From Litomosoides sigmodontis (taxonomy: Eukaryota; Nematoda; Chromadorea; Rhabditida; Onchocercidae): 64,000 nucleotides of DNA. The notes beneath the pieces are model-generated. The model did no database searches and had not been told where the DNA came from. It saw only the letters and a list, made by a program, of their open reading frames with translations. Positions 24,910 to 35,582 of the stretch are shown piece after piece (positions within the stretch are counted from its first letter, which is position 1; each line of letters opens with the position of its first letter). The position numbers and the translations under genes are program-made. Location of the stretch: contig OY718804.1 of NCBI GenBank assembly GCA_963070105.1, positions 4,673,317 through 4,737,316 of the forward strand. Direction: 5' to 3'.

Positions 24910-27900
24910 TGTTTGTTAGGCTATTGGTCAGAAGTGAGAAAGCACTGAAACCACAATGAAATAAAAGCAAACAGAATTAAGCAGCACTTTTACGTGACGT
25001 GGAAACGAAAGTCTACTAATGTTATAACTATGGAATAGGCAACGTAAGGATAAGGGTAAAGAAGACTACAGTGTTATAAAAAGAAAGGTTAAAAATTTGT
25101 GGAATATAGGTTAACGGTTCGAGAAGGAAGAGAAGGTGCAAGAAACGGACGTCACCATATTCCTCCGACATCCCGAAGGATTCGACCTTCACATCCTCTT
25201 CCGCCAGGCATAACGGCCGAGGAAGACTGACAACTAACTCCAAATGTCATTCTCCAAAGCGTGAATAAAAATTAAAACTGTTAATTTCACAACCCACCCA
25301 TGTCATGTCATGCAGGTAAGTGCTAAACATGTATGAAGCAAGCAATTTATGACTGCCATTTAACTACTCCTATTCAAACTTCTTAATGATTCCTAGAAAT
25401 CCAACTGTTATTTCCACGTAATTCTACTTCGACGTTGGAAATATTACAACTACTGAAATTTCAAGTGAATAAATGAAGTAACTAATGAAGAAGCTTTCAA
25501 AATGAACATTTAGAAATGTCACATCGTAGTTACGATTTGAAATCCTTTAAGAGGAGAGGAAAGTCCGGACGCAACTCCACCAAACAGGCTTCCAGAACTC
25601 TTTCCCAATTTCAATCCAGTACGAGGATTTCCATTTCAATATAATACGGATGATTTGGTAAATTCTTTCAAATGAACGATACAAAACCCGTATAATTTTC
25701 ATGTTAAAGATGGGAAAAAACTTGGCCAAAAGAGCCTAGTTCACACAGGTTCACGTGACGTAACCTCTCACGTAACATTGAAAAGCAAAATACCCCACTT
25801 TAATAGCTAGGAATACCCCGAAACAACCACTCCGAAGTAACGTTTTCACCAGAAATGGTTGAAAGTGATGAAGAAACAGCTGTGTAGCAAGAACGATGCG
25901 ACGACTACGCTGGGACTCCTCTCTATGGTCGTATTCACTCCAAAATACATATTGTCTGCTGGTAAGTAGCACTTGCAAAACAGCACGTAACATATCAGCG
26001 TTACGTGCAAAATTTCTAAAATTTCATCAGCTTATAGCCAAGAATCTTAGCTACAAAATGAATATAAATTTAGCCCCTAAATAGCACTAATTAAACGAAA
26101 CGAATCATTTGAATTGTAGAAATTTCAAATTTTACATCTGTTTCTCACTGTTATTTGCGCTTTTTAAAAATTACGCAAAATTACTCATTGCTAATTTTTA
26201 GAGCACTAATTGATCAATTCTTTACTCTATACTTTGTCAAATTTGCATTTCGATTGTTTTTTCCGAGGCGTTGCAAAATGACTTTTACCAAAGTGTACTC
26301 AACAACGATATCGGATGAGAATGATAAAGTTCAGCTAGCTTTCTGTGAATGATTTATGTAAAATTTGGTATCTCTCGATTCGAAATTTAATAACCCATTT
26401 AGTTAGATAGCTTTCACTTTGATCTAACAGCGTTACGAGCGAAAAGTTGAGCTGTCAAAATTGTTTGAAAAACGGTATTGGTAATCTTCAATGTATTGCA
26501 GTGGTCGTACCATCAGTGTCACTCTAAAGCAACCGCACATTTCTCCCACTTCGTCATTCCTCCGCAACACGGACTGATGAAGATGGCTTAAAGTGATAAA
26601 ACGATTAAAGTTTCGAATTCAAAAAAATTTGAAAAGTAAATCTGCTTGAACAGGAAGTGTCATTCTGGCATTGCTTCACTGTGCTATGTTATCTATTTAT
26701 CACTACGAATTACGAATTTCTTTTAATAACAAATCCATTGTTTTATTTTTAACATAGAAAAAAATGAGTTGACATAATTTATGCCTGACTAAAACTTATT
26801 AAATTTTAAAAATTTGCAAAATGGTAACAATCTGTTAGTGTTTAGTTTTGATACATCTAACTGCTACTATTGTTTAAGCATAGTGAAAAATTTCTTAAAT
26901 TTTTTAAAATAAAGAAAGGAGAGAGAGGGACGGAGAAGGAAGATAAAGGAAAGAGAAAGGTTAAATGACAAATGCGTGCTATTTAAGCTAATCTAAAAAC
27001 TGCAAAGTAATATGAGGGAAGCATTTCAAAAATTAAATTAGCAAACATAAACGATTTATTCAACTTTCGAATTCATTATTCATTCAGCTTAATCATTTCT
27101 AAAAGAAACTTTCCAACTCAATCATTTTTTGCTGAAATTTCCGACTTTAGCCAAATGCATTAAGAGAGGCATTTGAAGTCCACCGATGAAGTCCACAATG
27201 ACATCATATGGTCAAAGCTGAAAAGGCGAAAAGAGTTGACTCGTTCCACCTGACCACTCCAAAGCGACTGGATCGCTTGATATATCAAATCCGAAGTGCT
27301 GATGAAGCCATCCCACAAATCATACGCTCTCTCAAATCCTCCACCATTGTCGTTATATTTTTTCGCTAATCTCGAATTTTATTATATTTCAAAGTATCAT
27401 TGCAATGCTGCATGCTTGAAAAAACCGGAAAAGCATAGACCAAGCTGTCCTGTTACTGACCGATCACTGCTATCGTCCGTTGCAGCACATTAATAACGCA
27501 CGTGAAACCACCAAACTCATCTACAGCTCCGAGTGCGAGAACATCAATGAGTGATTTACCTGTCCTATCAAAGTGTCAAAAGTTAATTTTAAAAAAAGGA
27601 CGAAAAATTTTTTTGCATGTTTAAGTGCAAGTGTGTGTGGGAAGAGGAAGAATTAGCCGTAGTAGAACAGAAGAGGTAAGTAAAACAGAAAGACAGTTAG
27701 TGCAAAACTTTTTTCGGAATTGCAAATCACAAGTACAATCGCTAATCGTTTCCATGTGCAAAACGGAAGGCTATTAAAGAATTTATTTAACGGAACGGAA
27801 TGTATTTGAGGTATGCGCATGAATAGCTGCTACTACTACACTGTTAAACATGAATGTTAAACCATTTGCGATATGGAAATGAAATAATTAGCGAAAAAGT

Positions 27901-28667
27901 CAAAATTAAGCAAGCAATTTTCCAAGGTTTTTTCCGTGATACTTTCAACTTGAAAATTTTTGACAGTACTTAAATGAGGTAATTGTCTTAGGTACAATCC
28001 CATCTTTTCTGCTTAAACATCGGACAACGACGGTATTTTCATTTATTATGCAAATGTATTTAGGCGGGGAGGAGGCGGTGCAACCTAATAAATATGCTTT
28101 TATCACAAAAGAAAGAAATAGCTGCGAGAAGAAATTCGAATAATAATTCGGATTTCTTTTATCTTCAAATAATTTTGTTTATTAAAAAAGAAACAATAAT
28201 TTCAATTTCCTCGTCTCTCGTAAACACTACTGAAGATAAATGAGCACGCAGATTACACATCATTGTTAAAATGTTTTTTTCTGTCAAAAAACGCTTGACT
28301 ATCAATCTCGTCGACACGGTCGACATGTGCGCCAGTCTTATCTGTTCTATCTTCGCTTCTTTTTCGTTTTCTGCAACTATCAAAATGAAGCTGAAATTAA
28401 AGGAAAAAAAATAAAATCAGTTGAAAAATGTAAATCGAGCACCGTTGGGAAGATTATCAGCCATACTACGACAGTACTGCAATTATCGCATATGCGCAAA
28501 TGCTATACGTACAACGTCAATCCCTCTGAATCATTTTTGTTTTTCTGTACCTATGAATTCTAGCATTCCTTTTTATCTTAAGGGAAAACAATGGAGGACA
28601 CTCCGAAGCTTTAGGCCGAAGGACGTTGCGCTTAAGGGTTCACTACGACAAAAGTAACAATCAGAAG
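24910..28667. other. Gene-poor region between H1 and the 28.7 kb orphan gene
   Basis: These 3.8 kb are AT-rich with scattered short frames on both strands (for example 25243-25028 and 25993-25751 on minus, 27296-27493 on plus). None shows domains, splice-consistent extensions or convincing codon use. A purine-rich stretch (GGAGAGAGAGGGACGGAG, about 26918) is the only simple-sequence feature noted. Confidence 0.5.
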
Positions 28668-30182
28668 TTATCGTACGTTTGCCTTCCGCCTTCCCTTATT
28701 TTTTGGCAGCGCTTTCGGCTTATTTTCAAGTGTTGCTGTTGGACTGATTGTTTTCTTTGAAATGATTTGTTGCGGAATTTTGACGTTCCGTTTTTCTGAC
28801 GCTGTAGGAGCAGCTGCGGCAGCGGAAGCGGTAGCAACAGCGATAGCACCCTTTTGAGTTGCTTCGCTGTTTGCTCGAGTTCCATGAGAGCCTTTGAAAT
28901 AAGATTTGTGCCGGAAAGGAAAATTATTTTCCTGAGGCGACTCGTCCGGAATCTTCTCCGCATCAACAAGCAGAATGAACAAGCAGTGCAATATGTCAAG
29001 GTAGGCATCAGCAGCATCCCACGCTGATTCAAACGTACGTGAGAACACTGCAAAATTTAGCAAATGATTGATGAACATGCCTTCGTATGGAATTGATTCC
29101 TGCGGAAGAGATATCACAATCGGTTCATGCCTTGTTTTCTCAAACATTTCTCGCGCCTTTTCACCTGCAAGCGCAATTTCGTAAAAGTTCAAAAGATGCC
29201 CGCAAAGTTGATTTTCGAAATAAGTCATTTGTTGCAACGCCTCATCTTTGTTTGATAAGAATTTCTTCTCGACTCGCTTCACATGTGTAGCAATGTCGCT
29301 GACATATCGAATTAAATCCGAAATGTAATCTCTAATATCACTGGCGAATTTAATATACGAATTAAATTCATCATCGAAGGATTCTAATTGTTCTTTGGTG
29401 AGTAAATTGTTAGCTTTCATTGCCTGACCTACCGCTTTCTTTTCACAAATGTCCTGCAACAACAGTTCCGCATTTCTAATAGCTATTCGGCTAGTTCTTT
29501 GAACAGAATCGCTGCATGAAATTATCGATTTAATAATATTTTGTGTAATACTTGCTTTCTTTGATTCTATTTCTGCTTGTGCTTTAGGATCCATGTGCTC
29601 TGCTTTGTATGCCACTTCATTTACTCCGGAAACTGATGCAACTTCCGCATCGTCACCTTCAACGCAATGCAATTCCTTGTTTGCGGCACTCACTGAGCCT
29701 TCTTTAGGAGCGACATCTGAATCTCTTCCTTCGTGAGGAGCAGTATTTGAATCTCTTCTTTCATCAGGAGCAAGATCAGAATCTCTTGCAGCTTGTGGAG
29801 CAAGGTTTGAATCGCTTCTTTCAATAGAAGCAATAGCGGAGTGTCTTCTCCCATCTAGCTTTAGAGATTTTTCTTTTATTTTTGAAGTAATGACGATCAT
29901 TTCAGGGGTCGTTCCTTCATTTGCCTCAGTGACAATGATCATTTCGTCGTTCCTTTTATCCCTCGAACCATTCCCATTCACCTTCCTGAACTCACCTCTT
30001 CCTCGAATCTCTGGGAAGAGGGAACTGCAGGAAACTTCTCTGGATCTCATCCACTCTGTTTCAAACTGGGCATTGGATGGATCGGTAGCTGAATTTGCAT
30101 TTCCTCCTCTCGAACTACCAGGCACGTTAGATGCCGTATCCTTCGGCATCATTCTTGCGAACAATGGCGCCATTCTATGCAT
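28668..30182 (-). CDS. Intronless 504-residue orphan protein with decapeptide repeats and basic tail
   Basis: A single open frame of 504 codons in DNA where other genes have short exons, so it is very likely real. The first 110 residues are polar and low in structure. Residues about 115-162 contain four ten-residue units of the form RDSDLAPDER / RDSNTAPHEG. Residues about 200-350 look helical and partly coiled-coil, with regular hydrophobic spacing (SKKASITQNIIKSIISCSDS; FASDIRDYISDLIRYVSDIA). The section QESIPYEGMFINHLLNFAVF to LDILHCLFILLVDAEKIP is more hydrophobic. The C-terminal 80 residues are alanine- and lysine-rich, ending KNKGRRKANVR, which suggests nuclear or nucleic-acid association. 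An acceptor-like ATCACAG lies about 20 bases upstream of the ATG. I do not recognise a family; it may be lineage-specific or derived from a retroposed copy. Confidence 0.75.
   Translation of the reverse strand: MHRMAPLFARMMPKDTASNVPGSSRGGNANSATDPSNAQFETEWMRSREVSCSSLFPEIRGRGEFRKVNGNGSRDKRNDEMIIVTEANEGTTPEMIVITSKIKEKSLKLDGRRHSAIASIERSDSNLAPQAARDSDLAPDERRDSNTAPHEGRDSDVAPKEGSVSAANKELHCVEGDDAEVASVSGVNEVAYKAEHMDPKAQAEIESKKASITQNIIKSIISCSDSVQRTSRIAIRNAELLLQDICEKKAVGQAMKANNLLTKEQLESFDDEFNSYIKFASDIRDYISDLIRYVSDIATHVKRVEKKFLSNKDEALQQMTYFENQLCGHLLNFYEIALAGEKAREMFEKTRHEPIVISLPQESIPYEGMFINHLLNFAVFSRTFESAWDAADAYLDILHCLFILLVDAEKIPDESPQENNFPFRHKSYFKGSHGTRANSEATQKGAIAVATASAAAAAPTASEKRNVKIPQQIISKKTISPTATLENKPKALPKNKGRRKANVR
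29697..29838 (-). repeat. 30-bp minisatellite inside the orphan coding region
   Basis: Four in-frame 30-bp units lie at 29719-29748, 29749-29778, 29779-29808 and 29809-29838, each beginning GAATCTCTT or GAATCGCTT on the plus strand, with a partial unit before them. They encode the decapeptide (R)DS(N/D)xAPxxx on the minus strand. Divergence between units shows they are not a recent expansion. Confidence 0.85.
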
Positions 30183-33100
30183 CGTAGACGTCGCTTCTCT
30201 GTGATCTTCTGAATGAACGAACTAATATTAGCCAGAAAATTTTCACATTTCCTTTTCAAAATCTAAAGTTTTAGTCAGAAAGACTGCAAGAACACGTAAA
30301 AAAGTGATAGGTGCGGCCCCGGTGAAAGCTGAAAATTCGCAAAATGAATTGATAGCTACTGTGAAATGATGGAGGTGTAACTTTAGTAGCTTTCTGCTCG
30401 AGCATTTCTTCACTCTTCAAATTGAATCCATAAAAATTGCTGCTTACCTTTAAACTTACGCATATGATCGGTCTGTCAGAAGCTTACAAGCGAATCGAAT
30501 CTCTTTGAATGGCCCTGCGTGTTGTTTGCTTCTGACACCCTCAGAAGTTCTGTGAATAAAATCAAAAAAAAATGAACAAATTCAACAATTACGGAAGAAT
30601 GAAGGCAATGAGAAGGAAAAAAGAAAGATTACATTTCCAATTGTCATGCTAAAACAGAACTACGAAATTTCCAAAATAGGCTAAAAGTTTTAAATATTAA
30701 ATTTTGTCAGCAAAAAACAAAAAGTTATGGCAAAGTTTTGGAAATCTTTTACAAAATGTAAAATACATCTAACTAAAATATCTCTTAATATCTTATTTCA
30801 AAAGGCGGGAAATGCCAAGCATTAGCTAAATATAAACGTGTAAAACGTTCAACTTTTACTTTCGAATGTAATTAAAACTTTAAAATTAGCCTTTAATTGA
30901 TGAATCTAACCGTAAGCAATCACCAACAGCTATGCGACGTGTAATCAAACCAACTCGTTTCGTTCACTAGCACAAAATGCTTTCGCAACAATTACAAAAG
31001 ACAATGAGAAAAATTTGAATAAATGAGAGAGGAAGGGAGAATGACCAGGAAATTATGCAAATTTCTCTTCAATGAAGCAGTTACTTGCCAATTACAAGTC
31101 GAACAGCGAAAGGGATGAAGTATTGTTGTGAAGAATAACTTTATTAATTAAAAACATTGAAATAATATGCGAGAATAAAAACTTTCTACTAATTAGCATT
31201 AACAAATAATTTCCATACGTGCAAAGTAATAAAATCATATCGCCCAAAAAAGAACTGAATTAGGGGTGAACAGTATTTTTAATTAATAAAGGTGATTTTC
31301 ACAATAACACTTGCACACATAAATTATCAATTTATTTAGTTCATAACCTTTTTCAATTATTAATTTATCAAATTAAAGTGATAATAATGTGGGGAGGAAG
31401 AGATGAATCGCTTTGCTTACCCTCTTATTCAAGTAATTCATTAGCTGTTGAACTGGTGCTTTCCAAAAATTTGCCTATTTCAAACACAAATTTTGCTTCC
31501 GATTCTTCTCTCTCTCTCACTCTCTGAAAATGCAGAATTTCGCGAATGAAGAGGAACGTTGAATTGAAACAGAAAAATTCAATGTTTTGTTTTAAATTTT
31601 AACAAATTACTCATTCACGTAGTTTTCAATCACTTCATATCCAATAAAGTAATAATAACAATAAAGTACATTACTTTTCTGCCTGAAATTAAACAGTAAA
31701 AGGAAGGATAGCATCCAATGGGGAATATCAACGCGGTCTTTAAAAAAGAAATTTATCCCTAATTTTCAAACTGAGACGTTTCGACTTGAAGAAAAAAAAG
31801 CAGAAACGGTCAGTCAATTTAGGGGAAATTTCTTGAAATTGAAATCGTAGAAGTTACTCTCTGAAGTTATTCACCAACATTTCCATCACACTTGTTTTTT
31901 GACATTTGATGTCCGTCATTATCAATTTCACTTCCTTCCTCTTTGGGATTCGGCCTCTCTTTCAACCTCATAACATCTGCGCTACGTGTAATAATTTAGG
32001 AAGAACACGTATCACCTTGACTCAGCGCACCTGAAATACCCTTTAAATCTAACTTTAGTAAATTAATGTCCTTGTTTGGTTCTAATAAGATTTGCAGTTT
32101 CAACTGAAACTAGTTGAAAAGAGCACATGCCATTTTGATTCCTTTCATCTGAAGCCTTTTTGCAATTCTCTTGTCGCTTTCTCTTCCCCATATCTGTAAT
32201 GATTTTAAAAGAGAGGGGGGAAAGAGAAAGAAAAACACGAATGCAAAATATGTTTTGCAAAAAAAATTTTGACACTTTTTTTTTAAAAATTCAAAATTCA
32301 TGCTTATACTCAATCATTTAAATTTCGAACTATTTCACTTTTTTTTTTACAATTGCAATCAAAATTGAAACTGCGCGCAGTGTTAGTCTTTCATCTAAGC
32401 GAAAACGTTGCAAGACTATTTTGAAACATTTCAAATATAATCTTTCGAACTTTTGTAGCTTAATGTTTGCGTAAATTAATCATTGAAATTTTTGCTACTT
32501 CGCTCAGACTTGTTCCGCTTACTTGCTTGTAATTCTTTTTGCGCTTCAACACTTCCGTTAAAGAGCTATTTCTAAAATCAAAAAGCAGCGAAATGATAGT
32601 GTGAATGAGCGGATGAAATATGACGGCAAAATCTTTCATACAACGCTGAATTTTAGGGAAAGAAGGAAATGATCGCCGAAAGGATCCTAGAAAGTTCCAT
32701 TGAAAACTGACCTAACGCTGTCTTTCCAGGAATTTTTCTTGCAAATTTACATTTTTCATAAATTACAAGAATTCCTTCTTCTTCTTTCCACGTAAATTAT
32801 AAGTGTTCGGCAGGAAGTATTGCTGAAATGAAGCGATGGTAATTTGCATTTGCTACATAAAAATACAATGCGAGAAGAAAAACTGTAAAGGCACAATCAA
32901 TCTTATCATTCATCCAATTAGCGCTAATTAATGAGAAGCCAAAAATTCTTTCGGATAGACATAGCAACTGAAATTTGCTGAGAAATAGAAAAATTTTGAC
33001 AAATTGATAAATTTAATGAGCAAAATTGATGCAATAATTCAATCAAGTGTTTTTTTGTCAGATGAGATGTCAGCAATTAATTATTAAATTAGCAGAAGTC

Positions 33101-33648
33101 ATAATTTAAAAAGAAAACAGAATGTCACAAATAGATTGTCGTCGCCTTTTGCTTTTTCCAGTTTGACAAACTATAAAAATTTACACTTAAAAGTTGAAAT
33201 GAATATTCTAGACGTTTGTGCAGAGGTAAAAAATTATGTAAGTCACAGATCAAAGATGATGATCTCTCTGGAGATGTTCAAATTCCTGGACGATCAAAAT
33301 AACGCAACATTTTTTTGCTATTCCAAACCGACTCACTTTTGATTAGGCTCTCCCAAAGGTACTCGTTATTTGTTGGTTAAGGAAAAATTACGTTAAAATT
33401 AATTTTACTTTAAGTAGCTTTTAAGCTAATTGATGATTGTGCTAGAATAAATAAATGTGTTTCATGCTATATTACAACTGAAATGTATTGTTTGCAGAAA
33501 CTAATTAAGTGAAATTTTAGGCTTTGAAATGGTTCAGTCGACGATTGATCAGTGTCAGGCTGTAATCGGTGTTGTTGATCTAACTGATTAATTAATTAAT
33601 TAGTGATAATTTTGCAGTTGAACAGTGAAGTTACTGCGTAATAGAAAC
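30183..33648. promoter_or_regulatory. Shared 3.5 kb upstream region of two divergent orphan genes
   Basis: The region is strongly AT-rich with poly-A/T tracts, and short frames on both strands carry no supportable gene. It contains the 5' sides of the minus-strand gene at 28.7-30.2 kb and the plus-strand gene at 33.6 kb. A TTTTGCAG at about 33617 is the likely acceptor before the plus-strand ATG, and a CACAG at about 30200 serves the minus-strand one. Regulation is inferred only from position. Confidence 0.4.
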
Positions 33649-35582
33649 ATGGCAGATTATCGTTCAACTGGCATCGGAGAGGAAAGTGATTCGGAAGATA
33701 AGCAAAGAAAGGTTGTCTCTAGCAGTGAACGTTCCGCTGACGACAGTCCGCACGTTAGCATCACACACCCCGATGATATCCATCTCCTTATCAAAGGATT
33801 CAATGGTAACAGCTCGTTGAGAGGGAACAGTACGGCAAGTTCTTTGATTTCATTAGTTTGAAAATGTTAAATGTGTCATTCGTGCTCGAAGAGCACTTGT
33901 GAGAAGTAAATTTCAAATTAAATGAGAAAATCTCAGTCTAACAAACTGCTACTAGTTTAGAAAAAAACGAAGATTCCTAATTTACCGCTTGTTAATTAAT
34001 CTATTTTAAGAATAGAAAAACTGCAAATAGTGATGATTCAAGTGAACGCTTAGAAGTAAGGAGAAAAATGAGTGACACTTACTCATTGCTGGAACGATTG
34101 GCGGAAATATCTGATGGGATGGAAGAAAGCTCAGGAAGAAGCAATATTTGCCAAAGACATTTAATATATAGTCGTCCGACGGCAATCAGCTCGCAGAATA
34201 TGTTCAGATTGCAAGCTTTGAGAAATCGACTCGATGCGTTCAAAAAACTTATCAAACAGCGATTGCCAAATGTGAGGTTAAAACGATCGTCAAAATTCAA
34301 AAACTATAAGAGTGTGGTGGATTCGGAGCAGTTAGACAACTCGAAACATTCGGAGAATGCACCAAATTCGGAAAATTCCACAGTTTCAGAGCAATTCGCA
34401 AGTTCCGTGTGCTCAACGGACTCAGAGGATACAACAGGTTCAGACCATTCAACAACGGAATCGAAACATCCATCAAATCAAGATTCATCAGCTTCAGAAC
34501 ATTCCACTACTTCTGAGAATTCAACGGATTCCGAGCATTCGTCAAATCAGGATTCAGCAATTTCAGAACACTCGACTACCTCGGGACACTTAATGGATCC
34601 TGAACATTCAAGCCAAGAAGATTTATCAGCCTCCAAACACTCAGCTAGCTCGAAACACTCAACAGATTCCGAACGTTCGTCAAGCCAAGAAGATTTATCA
34701 GCCTCCAAACACTCAGCTAGTTCGAAACACTCAACAGATTCATCAAATCATGGAGATTCACCACATTCAAAACATTCAATTAGGTCGGGACATTCAACAC
34801 ATTCTGAGCATTCTGAAATTCAAGAAGATCCATCAAATTCACAATACTCGTCTAGTTCGGAACATTCGGTAGGTTTCGGTCATTCTTCAAGTTCAGAATA
34901 CCTAACGAGTTCGGAGTATCTACCAAGCCAAAAAAATCCAATCAGTTCACAGCACTCGATAAACTCGACGAATCATCTGGGATACCTAATACATCAACAG
35001 TATTTGCCAAGATCAAAATGTTTGATAACATTTCAACATTCGATTTCATCGCAAAGTTTTAAAACTCCAGAAATCCTGCAAAATTCAACAAATCACCACT
35101 TCCGGGCATCAGCAGTTGTGGACGAAGGACTTAAAAATGAAGGATCAAAAATTTTAACCGGTTCTGTTGACACGATGCCAACAGCTTCTGAATCAAATAG
35201 TACAGAAAAAGATTCAGTGAAGACTTCAAGTGATAGCGCTGATAAGGCGGAAACGTCCTCTATCTATCCTCTCGTGCCATCGTCTGGGGCAAATGTCAAC
35301 GTAGCTGAGGAAGTGTATGGGAACTCTCGGAGACTACTGAATACGACAACCTATGAGGGACTGTCAAACTCAGTAAGTGGCAAATGCCGAACTGTACGGA
35401 CGAATTCACTAATTACAACTGATGAATCGTACGTGGAATACTTTATGTGTTCATATCACTCGTCAAATAATGAACGAGCGATAAACGTGAGAAATTCGGA
35501 ACATCAAAGACAACCACGAAATCAGTTGTATTTGCAAGATTTCATTAGCAATGAACTTCGTAATGGCAATGGTAGGCATTGA
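33649..35582 (+). CDS. Ser/His-rich disordered repeat protein, two exons, unrecognised
   Basis: Exon 1 is 33649-33834 (MADYRSTGIGEESDSEDKQR to SLRGNST). Exon 2 is 34011-35582, entering in frame as NRKTANSDDSSERLEVRRKM. The total is about 585 residues. The junction uses a GC donor (ACG|GCAAGT) and a TTTTAAG acceptor, both phase 0; the nearby GT donor (AATG|GTAACA) would give an immediate stop with the same acceptor. After a basic helical section (MFRLQALRNRLDAFKKLIKQ) comes a long tract built of S-(E/K)-H-S-x-x units such as SEHSTTSENSTDSEHSS. The final 200 residues are polar without domains. There is no signal peptide or membrane segment. Serine-rich acidic repeats like this are usually heavily phosphorylated or glycosylated, but no function can be assigned. 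An exon starting at the internal ATG 34068 (504 codons) is an alternative model. Confidence 0.7.
34320..34970 (+). repeat. Degenerate SEHS-type coding repeat with a 72-bp tandem duplication
   Basis: The tract encodes many variants of S-E/K-H-S. Within it, 34611-34669 and 34683-34741 are identical apart from one base, spaced exactly 72 bp (24 codons) apart, encoding QEDLSASKHSASSKHSTD twice. The near-identity marks a recent duplication in an older degenerate array. Confidence 0.85.

Noticed and set aside
24713..24919. Plus-strand frame opposite the H1 first exon
   Set aside because: Antisense shadow of the histone H1 coding exon.
28661..29053. 130-codon minus-strand frame overlapping the orphan gene
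   Set aside because: It is an alternative-frame shadow of the 504-codon frame, with leucine/serine-rich composition produced by frame shift.
34297..34593. Open frames antisense and out of frame to the SEHS repeat
   Set aside because: Regular coding repeats open other frames too; their glutamine/isoleucine or serine/leucine-rich translations are by-products.
28668..35582. Both orphan genes having a 504-codon open frame, suggesting an inverted duplication
   Set aside because: The sequences share no alignable segments, and the plus-strand gene gains a further exon (about 585 residues); the equal length is coincidence.
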